From assembly GCF_003609575.1 (NCBI RefSeq), contig NZ_MBTA01000027.1:240458-304457 (forward strand): DNA of 64,000 bases, given 5' to 3'. The position numbers and the translations under genes were made by a program. Origin of the DNA: Pelobium manganitolerans (GTDB taxonomy: Bacteria > Bacteroidota > Bacteroidia > Sphingobacteriales > Sphingobacteriaceae). Under the pieces are notes generated by a model. The model searched no databases, was not told the DNA's origin, and saw nothing but the letters and a program-made list of their open reading frames with translations. The number at the start of each line of letters is the position of its first letter. The stretch's first letter is position 1. Shown here piece after piece: positions 26,539-35,873 of the stretch.

Positions 26539-27507
26539 TTATTGTATATCCCCGTAAGCTTCTAATATTTTCACTACCAATTTATGGCGCACCACGTCTT
26601 TTCCGCTCAAGTAGATAAGATCTATTCCTTTTATATTATTAAGGATGCGCAGTGCATTAAATAAACCCGATTGTTGTCTTTTAGGCAAATCTACCTGAGT
26701 AACGTCGCCCGTAACAATAAATTTAGCAGATGGCCCCATGCGTGTTAAAAACATTTTTAGTTGCATATCGGTAGCGTTTTGCGCCTCGTCCAATATCACA
26801 AAGCAATGGTCCAACGTACGCCCGCGCATAAAGGCTAAAGGCGCAATTTCAATGGTGCGGTTTTCCAGATAGGTTTTCAGCTTTTCGGCCGGGATCATAT
26901 CGTCCAAAGCATCATAAAGCGGACGCAAGTAAGGATCTATTTTTTCCTTCATATCGCCGGGCAAAAAGCCGAGGTTTTCCCCTGCTTCTACCGCCGGACG
27001 CGTTAATATGATGCGTTTAATTTCTTTATTTTTTAAGGCACGCACTGCTAAGGCTACGGCGGTGTAGGTTTTACCGGTACCGGCAGGCCCTATGGCAAAT
27101 AAAATATCGTTTTTTACGATGCTATCCACCATGCGCCTTTGGTTATCTGTGCGGGCCTTAACCATAATGCCGTTGGGGCCGTAAACCAAAACTTCGGATG
27201 CAGATGGAGCAGCCACTGTACCGTCTTCATTTACGGTTTTGCTAGCCTGTACGGCTTTTTCGCCCAGCAAAGCTTCAATATCGTTGCTGGTGATATTCTG
27301 GTATTTATCCAGATGGTTGATGATGGCGGTAAGCTTGGTGTTAAATTGAATAATCTCCTGTTCGTCGCCTAAAACTTTCACCTCATTACCCCGGGCAACT
27401 ACTTTAAGTTTTGGAAAAGAACGCTTTATTAACTCAAAATACTCATTATTTGGTCCCCAAAGCACTGCCGGATTCACCGTTTCTAAAGTAATTTTCAGTT
27501 CGTTCAA
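26539..27507 (-). CDS. PhoH family protein (PhoH-like ATPase)
   Basis: The 322-residue protein has Walker A GPAGTGKTYTA, the PhoH block RPAVEAGENLGFLPGDMKEK, Walker B VILDEAQNAT and motif TGDVTQVDLPKRQQSGL. An ~110-residue N-terminal part has a KH-like nucleic-acid-binding look. The family is an SF1-like ATPase linked to RNA metabolism; its precise role is unsettled. Confidence 0.9.
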   Translation of the reverse strand: MNELKITLETVNPAVLWGPNNEYFELIKRSFPKLKVVARGNEVKVLGDEQEIIQFNTKLTAIINHLDKYQNITSNDIEALLGEKAVQASKTVNEDGTVAAPSASEVLVYGPNGIMVKARTDNQRRMVDSIVKNDILFAIGPAGTGKTYTAVALAVRALKNKEIKRIILTRPAVEAGENLGFLPGDMKEKIDPYLRPLYDALDDMIPAEKLKTYLENRTIEIAPLAFMRGRTLDHCFVILDEAQNATDMQLKMFLTRMGPSAKFIVTGDVTQVDLPKRQQSGLFNALRILNNIKGIDLIYLSGKDVVRHKLVVKILEAYGDIQ

Positions 27508-27608
27508 TGTATCGTTTTTATGTTTCTAATATGAATGTGGATTAAAAATTGAATATTTGTAGCGCTAATCCCGTGATACAAGATTAAGAAAAATTATTAA
27601 AAATATTA

Positions 27609-28385
27609 ATGGCAATAATTACTTTAACCACAGATTTGGGTTATAAAGATTTTTACCAGGCTGCGCTTAAAGGAAGTATCCTAAGCGCTTTGCCAACCGT
27701 TAATATTATTGATATTACCCACGAGATTGATGCCTTCAACATCGCGAAAGCAGCTTTTCTTTTAAAAAACTGCTACCACTATTTCCCAAAAAATACCGTC
27801 CATTTAATAGGTATTGATACGGTGTACAGCTCATCTAACAAATACTTAGCAATCAAATACCGCGACCACTTTTTTGTTGGCTCTGATAACGGGATTTTTT
27901 CGCTGATTTTTGAGGAAGCACCACAGGAAGTGGTGGAGCTTAACATTTTACAAAGCTTAAAGTTTTTGCATTTCCCTTTAGCAGATATATTTGTGAAAGC
28001 AGCCTGCCATTTGGCATCAGGCGGGGCGCTGCAAGAAATTGGAGAACGCACGTTTGAGATTCAAGAGAAGATATACTTCCGCCCAGTAATTGAGCAGAAC
28101 ACGATTAAGGGCAGTGTGATATTTATTGATTCTTTTGAGAATGTAATTACCAACATCACCAAAGATTTATTTACCAAGGTGCAGGCGGGGCGCAAATTTG
28201 AGCTCCACTTTAAACGTGGCGAAACCATTAACCAGCTAAGCTGGCATTATGATGAAGTGCCAGAAGGAGAAAAGCTGTGTTTATTTGGCATCTCGGACCA
28301 TTTAGAAATTGCTATTAATAAAGGCAAAGCTGGTAAGCTTTTAGGCTTAAAAGCCAACGATATGGTTTTAATTGAATTTAAATAG
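27609..28385 (+). CDS. SAM hydroxide adenosyltransferase (DUF62/SAM_adeno_trans)
   Basis: The 258-residue protein begins ITLTTDLGYKDFYQAALKG and contains NIIDITHEIDAFNI, FVGSDNGIFSLIF and IFIDSFENVITNIT, all typical of the DUF62 family. These enzymes hydrolyse S-adenosylmethionine to adenosine and methionine. The next gene starts two bases after the stop. Confidence 0.9.
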   Translation: MAIITLTTDLGYKDFYQAALKGSILSALPTVNIIDITHEIDAFNIAKAAFLLKNCYHYFPKNTVHLIGIDTVYSSSNKYLAIKYRDHFFVGSDNGIFSLIFEEAPQEVVELNILQSLKFLHFPLADIFVKAACHLASGGALQEIGERTFEIQEKIYFRPVIEQNTIKGSVIFIDSFENVITNITKDLFTKVQAGRKFELHFKRGETINQLSWHYDEVPEGEKLCLFGISDHLEIAINKGKAGKLLGLKANDMVLIEFK

Positions 28386-28386
28386 G

Positions 28387-28896
28387 ATGAAATCTTTCGC
28401 TTTTTTAATTCTGATACTGGCATCTTTAAGCGCGGGTGCCGCACAAAATCCGGATAGTTTAGCCTACGAACTGCAGCGCAACAAAATAAACACAATGCTT
28501 AATTCGCGCGTAGCAAAATATGGCCAGTTTACGGAGAGCCTGAACTCGCGCACCGGAATTTTTGGTTTAAAAACCAAAAAAGACATGCAAAAAAGCATGG
28601 ATATCCTTAAAGAAATTATCGAAACGGATAACTCTATTTTGCGCGAAACCAAAACACTTCTGGATTTTAAAACTTACCAACAGGAAAAGGTGGTATCTGA
28701 GTCTAAAGAATCGGAAAGCCGGAATTTGGGCTACATGCGGACTATCAACAAGCTGCAAACCGAAAACGAAAGCTTAAAAGCCGAGATCCAAAACTTTAAA
28801 CACAGCAAAAAGTTTTATCAGTTGGTGGCCTTTGCCCTAGGCCTCGCCATCATCAGCTTTGCTCTGTTTGTTTACCGTAAAATTTCGGCAAAATAG
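28387..28896 (+). CDS. Small exported coiled-coil protein with C-terminal membrane anchor
   Basis: The ATG at 28387 gives 169 residues with a signal peptide (MKSFAFLILILASLSAGAAQ). A helical, charged coiled-coil region (~60-140, e.g. RTINKLQTENESLKAEIQNF) follows, then one transmembrane segment (LVAFALGLAIISFALFVY) before a basic end. I do not recognise a family. Close coupling to the SAM hydrolase gene (one base between stop and ATG) shows shared transcription only. Confidence 0.7.
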   Translation: MKSFAFLILILASLSAGAAQNPDSLAYELQRNKINTMLNSRVAKYGQFTESLNSRTGIFGLKTKKDMQKSMDILKEIIETDNSILRETKTLLDFKTYQQEKVVSESKESESRNLGYMRTINKLQTENESLKAEIQNFKHSKKFYQLVAFALGLAIISFALFVYRKISAK

Positions 28897-28926
28897 CTTG
28901 CTAAGCGCTTTATTATTCTACTTTTG
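28897..28926 (+). promoter_or_regulatory. Candidate promoter of the ABC exporter gene
   Basis: TACTTTTG (28919-28926) matches the -7 element and CTTG (28897-28900) lies 18 bp upstream as a -33 element, leaving a ~50-base leader before the ATG. Confidence 0.5.
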
Positions 28927-28981
28927 CTGCCATTGTTTGCGGTAGCGTATTTGTTACGCTGCTAAAAAGATTCTTATTTAA

Positions 28982-30808
28982 ATGGCCAGAAACGGATTAA
29001 ACAGCAGTTCCGCTCCAGCTCAGGAGTTCACCAAATCAAAAATCAACAAAGAAAACCTTCAAAAAATTAGCGCCCTGCTAAGCTACTTAGGTCCCTACAA
29101 AGGCAAATTTGCGGTGGGCATGGTATGCCTTTTTATATCTAGTTTGGTGGGTTTGGTTTTTCCGGCAATTATCCAAGTAATGATTGATGTAGCCGTAGAT
29201 AAAGCACCTAAATACGGCTTGCCGGCATCCATAAATGAGATTGGTTTAATTGCCTTCGGAATTTTGTTTGTGCAGGCTTCGGTTTCTTTTTTCAGGATCA
29301 GGCTTTTTGTGGAGGTAGCCGAAAAAGCATTGGCAGATATTAGGAGAGACACCTACTTTAAACTAATTACCTTGCCGATGAATTTTTTTGCCAACCGCCG
29401 CGTGGGCGAATTAAACAGCAGAATTTCTGCCGATTTATCTCAGGTGCAAGACACCCTCACCACTACCCTAGCCGAAATGATCCGCCAAATTATTTTATTT
29501 GTGGGCGGTATAGCTATTTTGGTTTATGTTTCTGTTAAACTTACGCTGTTTTTATTGTGCATTTTGCCCGTGATTGTGGTAGCGGGGATAGTTTTTGGTA
29601 AAGCCTTGCGCAAGATATCGCGCAGCGCGCAAGATAAACTGGCCGAATCTAACACGATAGTAGAAGAAACTTTGCAGGGGATTTCTAACGTAAAAGCTTT
29701 TGTAGGCGAAGCTTATGAAGCAGGACGTTATGATAAGAGCTTACGTGAAGTAGTGAGAATTGCCTTGAGAGGCGCGAATTACCGCGGTGTTTTCGCTTCT
29801 TTTATCGTCTTCTGTTTGTTTGGCGCTATCATGGGCGTGTTATGGTACGGCGCTTTGTTGGTAGAGGCCGGAAGCCTTTCCGTTGGTGACATTATCGCCT
29901 ATTTATTGTATTCATTTTTTGTTGGCGCCGCTATGGGAACCTTCCCCGATATGTATGCCAATGTTCAAAAAGCTATTGGTGCGTCTGAGCGGGTTTTGGA
30001 AATATTGGCCGAACAAAACGAAGCCATATCCATCGACCCAAAAAATAACCAGATTAAAGAAGTGCTTCATGGAAACGTCGCGTTTAAAGACGCTTACTTT
30101 AATTACCCGTCACGCAAAGATGTAGCTGTTTTAAAAGGCGTTTCTTTTGAGGCCAAAGCCGGCGAAAAGGTTGCGATAGTTGGGCCGTCTGGGGCAGGCA
30201 AATCTACCATTGCCAGCTTAATCTTACGTTTTTATGATTTACAAAAGGGCCAAGTGTTGTTTGATGGCAAAGCCATCGGTTCGCTTTCACTTACTGATAT
30301 TAGAAACCAGGTAGCCATTGTACCCCAAGATGTGATTTTGTTTGGCGGCACCATCCGCGAAAATATTGCCTATGGCAAAATAAACGCTAGTGACGAAGAA
30401 ATTACTGAAGCAGCAAAAAAAGCAAATGCGCATAACTTTATTTCTGGTTTCCCGGAAGGTTATGAAACTGTTGTGGGCGAACGTGGCGTTAAGCTTTCGG
30501 GCGGACAAAGGCAACGGATTGCGATTGCGCGTGCGCTACTGAAAGACCCGGCCATTTTAATTTTGGATGAAGCCACTTCTTCTTTAGATTCCGAATCGGA
30601 AAAATTAGTGCAGGAAGCGCTAGAGATTTTGATGAAAGGGCGTACCTCCATCATCATTGCGCACCGCTTATCTACCATCCGTGAAGCGGATAAAATTATT
30701 GTTTTAGATAAAGGGCAAATTGCCGAAAGTGGCACGCATAAAGAACTTTCTGAACTGGAAGACGGAATTTACAAACGCTTGAGCTCTTTGCAGTTTGAGT
30801 TTCAATAA
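28982..30808 (+). CDS. ABC exporter (fused permease-ATPase, MsbA-like)
   Basis: The 608-residue half-transporter has about six membrane helices in residues ~40-330, Walker A GPSGAGKST (~401-409), Q-loop AIVPQDVILFGG, signature KLSGGQRQRIAIARALL (~503) and Walker B ILILDEATSSLD. It works as a homodimer. MsbA-type lipid flipping is the usual guess for this branch, but the substrate cannot be read from sequence. It converges on the porP/sprF-like gene with only 15 bases between stops. Confidence 0.9.
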   Translation: MARNGLNSSSAPAQEFTKSKINKENLQKISALLSYLGPYKGKFAVGMVCLFISSLVGLVFPAIIQVMIDVAVDKAPKYGLPASINEIGLIAFGILFVQASVSFFRIRLFVEVAEKALADIRRDTYFKLITLPMNFFANRRVGELNSRISADLSQVQDTLTTTLAEMIRQIILFVGGIAILVYVSVKLTLFLLCILPVIVVAGIVFGKALRKISRSAQDKLAESNTIVEETLQGISNVKAFVGEAYEAGRYDKSLREVVRIALRGANYRGVFASFIVFCLFGAIMGVLWYGALLVEAGSLSVGDIIAYLLYSFFVGAAMGTFPDMYANVQKAIGASERVLEILAEQNEAISIDPKNNQIKEVLHGNVAFKDAYFNYPSRKDVAVLKGVSFEAKAGEKVAIVGPSGAGKSTIASLILRFYDLQKGQVLFDGKAIGSLSLTDIRNQVAIVPQDVILFGGTIRENIAYGKINASDEEITEAAKKANAHNFISGFPEGYETVVGERGVKLSGGQRQRIAIARALLKDPAILILDEATSSLDSESEKLVQEALEILMKGRTSIIIAHRLSTIREADKIIVLDKGQIAESGTHKELSELEDGIYKRLSSLQFEFQ

Positions 30809-30823
30809 CATCTTAAATAAACG

Positions 30824-31783
30824 CTAAAATTTTAAACCCAGAACAAACTCGTGAGAGCCGGAGTTAATGCTTTTAATCTGTGAGATGTTGCTGTCATAAG
30901 CGTAACCAAAATCGAGCATTTTATTAACCGTAAAGCCCGCCAATACCGAGAAAGCATCATTTTTTCGGAAAGAACCGCCCATCCAAAAATTATTTCTGAA
31001 TGCTATTTTCAAATTAGCATCATAAGAAACTGGAAATGGTGCAACTTTTTTTGCCATAAGGGACGGCGTAAAAGAAATGTCTTCGCCCACAAAAAAACGA
31101 TAGCCCGCAGTTACAAAATAATGCGATACTTCGGCGCCTTGCTCGTACAGGTCGTTAAAAGATAATTTTTGTTTAATCACTTGTTGCATAGAGCCTCCCA
31201 AAAAGTATTGTGGCCCATACAAGTAAAAGCCTACATTTAAATCGGGTGTCCACTTAACTGCTTCTACATTTCGCAGTAAAGGTTCGTCGGGATCGTCAAA
31301 AACCAAATCAGCGGTGTTTAAAGCAATCCTACTTACACCTCCGCTTGCGCCAAAAGACAAGTTAGCTTCATCTCCCAATAACAAATGATAGGCATAGGCA
31401 AGGTTAGCGCTTGTGCGGTTAATTGGCCCGGTATTATCATTTATAAAACTAATACCTAATCCATGATGGTTATCAGATGCATAATATCCGTCCTTGTCTG
31501 CCCGGGTGTAAGGTTCTTCTATGCCATAATCTGCAGAACCGGCTGTTAACAAACTGCCGTCCAAATTTAAAGGCGTGCTGGCTGTTAGGTAAACAGTTTT
31601 TGGCGCATCTTGCATCCCAAGCCATTGGTTTCTGAATCCCATTTTTACGTGCATGGCTTTATACATGCCCGTTAAGGCTGGGTTTAAAATCTCCATGTTT
31701 TGCAAGTACTGCGTATAATGGGGCCTTTGCTGCGCAGAAGCAGAAATAGAAAAAAACAAGAAACAGCAAATTAATCTTCTCAT
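30824..31783 (-). CDS. PorP/SprF-family type IX secretion membrane protein
   Basis: The 319-residue outer-membrane beta-barrel has a signal peptide and the family start QQRPHYTQYLQNMEILNPAL followed by GFRNQWLGM. It ends GSHEFVLGLKF, an outer-membrane C-terminus. PorP/SprF homologues work with type B CTD substrates of the type IX secretion system, and the gene lies three bases after such a substrate gene, so this is a dedicated pair. Confidence 0.92.
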   Translation of the reverse strand: MRRLICCFLFFSISASAQQRPHYTQYLQNMEILNPALTGMYKAMHVKMGFRNQWLGMQDAPKTVYLTASTPLNLDGSLLTAGSADYGIEEPYTRADKDGYYASDNHHGLGISFINDNTGPINRTSANLAYAYHLLLGDEANLSFGASGGVSRIALNTADLVFDDPDEPLLRNVEAVKWTPDLNVGFYLYGPQYFLGGSMQQVIKQKLSFNDLYEQGAEVSHYFVTAGYRFFVGEDISFTPSLMAKKVAPFPVSYDANLKIAFRNNFWMGGSFRKNDAFSVLAGFTVNKMLDFGYAYDSNISQIKSINSGSHEFVLGLKF

Positions 31784-31786
31784 CCT

Positions 31787-34700
31787 CTACCGCAAAACCG
31801 TAACAGAACCCGTGTAACGATTTCTGCCGTTATTAGGTTCAATAATATAATAATAAACCCCAACCGGAACCTCAATTCCCTTGTATTTGCCGTCCCAAGC
31901 GTCGGTATAACGCTCGGCAAAAAATACCTGTTGCCCGCCCCTGTTAAAAATACGGATGGTTGCTTTTACAAAACTTTCCAAGTATTTAATGGCCCAGGTA
32001 TCGTTTACGCCATCGTTATTGGGCGAGAACGCATTAGGAATGCGTGGGTCTTTATGCACAGTAACCGTTATTTCGTCGGCAACGGCACAGCCATCTGTAG
32101 ATGTTACCGTTAAAATGTATTTGGTGGTTTCGGTGGGCGATGCTATTGGATTGGCAATACTATCGTTACTTAAACCAGTGGCCGGAAACCACTTATAGGT
32201 TATTGCTTTACCAGTAGATTTTGCATTTAATTGTTTTTCGCCGGCTAATAAAATGTCCACATCGGTACCGGCATCTACCGTAGGCAAAGGGTTTACGGTA
32301 ATTACTTTGCTTATACTAGTGGCACAGGCTTTCGCCGATGAAAAAGTGAAGGTAACAGGATGCGCCCCTACCCCGGCCTCACCTGGCACAAAATCATTGC
32401 CGGTAACTCCTGCTCCGCTAAAAGTAGCTGCGCCAAGCATTCCAGAAAGTTCTTTAGCGTACTTGCGCAAATCTATTTTTGGCGCATCGGCACATACCGG
32501 CGGCACATCCTCAAAAACAATATCTGGCGTACCGTTTACGGTGATGGTCGTAGGTGCCGATTCCTGGAAACAGCCTTGACCCGAGTAAGCCCTGAAAACC
32601 ACCTGATAATTTTGGTTTAACGCAGATTTTGGGTATTGATGGGTATAAACCTTATCAGGCAACGGATTTATATCTGTAAAAACAGCAGACGGACTGGCGT
32701 TTTTATAATCGTAAATAATCTCGATTTTTACAATGTTTCCGAAAGCGATGCTAGATGTGTTTTTAAAGCTCACCGGCACGTTGCTACACAACCGCTCTTT
32801 ATCCAACACCTCGAACGCCACCTTTGGATTGGCGCCGCTGATAGTAATAGGTTTGCTTATGGTACTTACGCAGCCTCCGGTTGTAGCGTTTAAGGTTACC
32901 ACGTAATTTCCGGCACTTATATACCGATGCTGCGGTTTAGCCTTGGTTTGTTCTACCGGATCTACAGAGCCGTCGCCAAAATCCCAGTGCCAACTGCTAA
33001 CCGTACCGCTTTTTACAATGGCTTCAAAACTTACCATATCACTGATGCACGATGCCGGATCGGCAAAATCTATTACCGCAGGATCGTAAATTTGAATGGA
33101 TTTTTGAATGGTTTGGTTGCAACCGCTTTGCGAAGTGATTGTTAAACCAATTTTATAGGTACCGCTTTTTGCAAAGGTATAAACCGGATTTTGTAGCGAG
33201 CTTGTACCACCGTCGCCAAAGTCCCACAACCATGTTTTAACATTTTGCGTAGCGTGCGAAATATCGGAAAAACGGATGGCCTTTGTGCTGCACAAAGGAT
33301 CCAGCATTTCAAAATCGGCGCCAGCCAATTCAACAACTTTCACTGTTTTTTCTGTGAAATCAGAAGCGCAGCCGGACCTGCTTATCAAGCTTAATTTAAC
33401 TTTATAAGTACCCGCGCCCGCGTAAGTATGAAGCGGATTTTTATCTGTGGATGTGGTTCCGTCGCCAAAATCCCAGTACCATTTAGCAATGTTGCCCCCA
33501 ATATTGTTATTTACAAAGGTAAATTGCGCACCATTGCCTGCACAAATTTCGGTAGGCACATCAAATTCTGGAACCGGCAAATCCATTACCTCTAAAGCAT
33601 AACTAATTACTTCTGTATCTGTAGTGGAGCATACATTTGCATTTACCGGTAATGAAGCAATAACTTTGACTGTTTTTGTACCCGCACTGGCAAAGGTTTT
33701 ATTCGCCGGATAGTTGAATTGGTATAGCTGTTTGTTGTTGACTACCACCTTTTTATAGCTCGGATTTGTGACAACAAACGGCTTCTCGCCAGACTCAACT
33801 TGCCAACTTAATTGAGTTGGGATGTAAGGCAATAGCAAATTAAAATCATAAGCCTGTTGCACACACGCAACATCCACAGTCTCATTGGTCCCTTGTTTAA
33901 GCGCATTTACGATAGTAGTACTGGCTAAGCTTGTGCCGGCAGAATAGGCGTAAGATTCAGTAGAACCAAAACCATAGGCTATGGCGTTAAAGCCTGTATC
34001 TGCCACCAAACTAAAATTAGCGCCTTTTCCGGTAAGGTTTATCTGCGCGTAAGAATAAGCAGGGTTTGTTGGAATTGGGTTAAAACTGGCCTTAATTTGA
34101 TCGTTATTGATGCTAAAGCTGGAAACTTTGGCGCTAGGTATCACCACGTTTAAATACTGCTCACTAATGGCTAGTTTGGTTGACGAGTATAAAGTTATCT
34201 TATCGATACTGTATTCTAGCGGGTTAAGGATAACCATATCCGGGTCGCCGTAAACATGGCGGGTTCCGTCTATTTGGTTTCTGCTGTCCGAACAATATTC
34301 GCTAATGGCGTATTGTGCAACGGAAACGGGTTTATCGGCTTCAATTAAAGACGCAGCGGTAATTGGAGCTGTGGTGTAAAACTCGCCAGCGTTTAGCATT
34401 GTGCTAATTCCGTTCACCTTTATGGTGGTTTGGTTTTCTGCCGCTAAAACTCTAAAAATGCTTCCGGCATCGCGCCCGTAAAACGGCACCACCGGAAATA
34501 TTTTGCCCCAACTTTCAATAGGGTAAAGCTGTTGCAAAAGCGGGTCGGCAGATCCGTTTTGAGGAAATATATTGCACGTTGGGGTGTTAATCCCTATGGC
34601 CGAGCTTCCAGAAAAAACCGCAATTCTTTTACATCCCGAAATTGCCGAATCCACTTCCACCAGACTTCCGGTTACATCGTATTTGTTTTGAAACTGGTAA

Positions 34701-35284
34701 ACATCCCCAACATTTTCCAAAGTGACTGATATAGCACTCTGCTTTACGCCTCCTATTACCGGCGTAAGCTTGAAAGTTGTTTGGGGTTCTACCGCTACAA
34801 CAGCCAATTGAGAGAGAAAACCATCGGTTTGCGGAATTTGTTCGTAAGCCATTGCAAAATATTTACGCCCCAGCGCCTCTGTGGGCAACACTAAAGTTGC
34901 TGCAGAGCGGAACCCGGCAAACACGTGAGCATACACCACCACTTTGCCCATACCTTCATCTACTTTTATATGGATACCTTTATTCTCTGAAATTTTAATG
35001 CCCGGACCGATAAAAGAAGCGTCACGTGGCACAAAAACTTCTGTTACCGTATTTGCCTTTACCGTAAAGCTTTGTGTAGATGAGCCACAAGTAACTTTAC
35101 CGCTAGAGTTTGTTTTGGACGTGATAAATAAGGAAAGCGTTGCGAGTTTATCATCCGAAGGAACATGATCAGGAAAACAAAGCCAAAAATCTGTGCCTTC
35201 GTTAGAGATACGTTGCGCAAACAGCGTGTGTTGGAAAAACAGGAAGAAGCCGAGAAAAGCAATTAGTTTAAAATACGGCCTCAT
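31787..35284 (-). CDS. Large T9SS-secreted adhesin-like protein with PKD domains and type B sorting signal
   Basis: The 1165-residue protein has a signal peptide (to ~residue 23) and an IgGFc-binding-like N-terminal half (~25-470, with TDFWLCFPDH and FVPRDASF). At least three PKD domains follow (~565-820; each with a WYWDFGDGT-like core), then further beta-sandwich domains. The C-terminal ~85 residues match the gliding-motility/CHU_C type B sorting domain (IPNAFSPNNDGVNDTWAI, then VPVGVYYYII). It should be exported by the T9SS with the PorP/SprF protein encoded next and shown on or released from the surface. Confidence 0.92.
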   Translation of the reverse strand: MRPYFKLIAFLGFFLFFQHTLFAQRISNEGTDFWLCFPDHVPSDDKLATLSLFITSKTNSSGKVTCGSSTQSFTVKANTVTEVFVPRDASFIGPGIKISENKGIHIKVDEGMGKVVVYAHVFAGFRSAATLVLPTEALGRKYFAMAYEQIPQTDGFLSQLAVVAVEPQTTFKLTPVIGGVKQSAISVTLENVGDVYQFQNKYDVTGSLVEVDSAISGCKRIAVFSGSSAIGINTPTCNIFPQNGSADPLLQQLYPIESWGKIFPVVPFYGRDAGSIFRVLAAENQTTIKVNGISTMLNAGEFYTTAPITAASLIEADKPVSVAQYAISEYCSDSRNQIDGTRHVYGDPDMVILNPLEYSIDKITLYSSTKLAISEQYLNVVIPSAKVSSFSINNDQIKASFNPIPTNPAYSYAQINLTGKGANFSLVADTGFNAIAYGFGSTESYAYSAGTSLASTTIVNALKQGTNETVDVACVQQAYDFNLLLPYIPTQLSWQVESGEKPFVVTNPSYKKVVVNNKQLYQFNYPANKTFASAGTKTVKVIASLPVNANVCSTTDTEVISYALEVMDLPVPEFDVPTEICAGNGAQFTFVNNNIGGNIAKWYWDFGDGTTSTDKNPLHTYAGAGTYKVKLSLISRSGCASDFTEKTVKVVELAGADFEMLDPLCSTKAIRFSDISHATQNVKTWLWDFGDGGTSSLQNPVYTFAKSGTYKIGLTITSQSGCNQTIQKSIQIYDPAVIDFADPASCISDMVSFEAIVKSGTVSSWHWDFGDGSVDPVEQTKAKPQHRYISAGNYVVTLNATTGGCVSTISKPITISGANPKVAFEVLDKERLCSNVPVSFKNTSSIAFGNIVKIEIIYDYKNASPSAVFTDINPLPDKVYTHQYPKSALNQNYQVVFRAYSGQGCFQESAPTTITVNGTPDIVFEDVPPVCADAPKIDLRKYAKELSGMLGAATFSGAGVTGNDFVPGEAGVGAHPVTFTFSSAKACATSISKVITVNPLPTVDAGTDVDILLAGEKQLNAKSTGKAITYKWFPATGLSNDSIANPIASPTETTKYILTVTSTDGCAVADEITVTVHKDPRIPNAFSPNNDGVNDTWAIKYLESFVKATIRIFNRGGQQVFFAERYTDAWDGKYKGIEVPVGVYYYIIEPNNGRNRYTGSVTVLR

Positions 35285-35377
35285 TTTTAAGTAAAATACA
35301 TTACAACAATATTACGAATATAACAGAACATTGTTGAGTGCTTAGCTTAAAGAAAAACGATTTAAGCTTTACAGGTG

Positions 35378-35719
35378 TTAAGAGGCAAAACTTAAAATAT
35401 GCTGAGGCAAACGCACGCTGAAATTCAAATGCTCATGACGCAAAGGCGTAGTTAAATCTGTCCAATCGCGATTTACCGAACGCACCAAACGTTCTTTTTG
35501 CGAACGCGTAAATCTATTTAACAGGGTAAAACGTGTATTAGCTTCGCTCTCGGTGTTTAACTCTTCAAAATACACCAGTCTTGTTAGCTGTTGGCTGGCA
35601 TCAAACATTAAGCTGGGCATCTTTTTATACAGCTCCATCGTTTTTAATATATCAGCACTTAAGCCCACGTGTAAATTGTTGCGGTTTCTATCGGCTACTA
35701 TGAATACGTACTTTTTCAT
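35378..35719 (-). CDS. Degenerate GIY-YIG-like small protein
   Basis: The ATG at 35719 gives 113 residues beginning KKYVFIVADRNRNNLHVGLS. The layout follows YhbQ-like GIY-YIG proteins: an opening beta-hairpin, a LVYFEELNTESEANTR strand-helix and a closing VNRDWTDLT. However, the Tyr of the second motif is His (HVG), the usual Arg after it is missing, and the metal-binding Glu is not evident. It is probably not a nuclease. A longer start at 35755 adds a Lys-rich tail overlapping the intergenic region. Confidence 0.65.
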   Translation of the reverse strand: MKKYVFIVADRNRNNLHVGLSADILKTMELYKKMPSLMFDASQQLTRLVYFEELNTESEANTRFTLLNRFTRSQKERLVRSVNRDWTDLTTPLRHEHLNFSVRLPQHILSFAS

Positions 35720-35814
35720 CTTCTTCTTTTTTACTGTCTTTGAAGCGCTTGCCACCGTTTTGTTAACATGTGGAAAACGATTTTAAATTTGATTTCCTTA
35801 AAGCAAAAATTAAT

Positions 35815-35854
35815 TACTAATTTTATTGGCATAAAAATACTAACTTTTTTAGTA
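35815..35854. promoter_or_regulatory. Candidate operator of the XRE-S24 regulator
   Basis: TACTAA (35838-35843) and TTAGTA (35849-35854) form a perfect inverted repeat with a five-base spacer, and a further TACTAA half-site lies 23 bp upstream at 35815. The site ends 20 bp before the regulator's ATG, next to a TATTTTTG element (35864-35871), a position fitting autoregulation. Confidence 0.45.
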
Positions 35855-35873
35855 AAACCAAATTATTTTTGAA

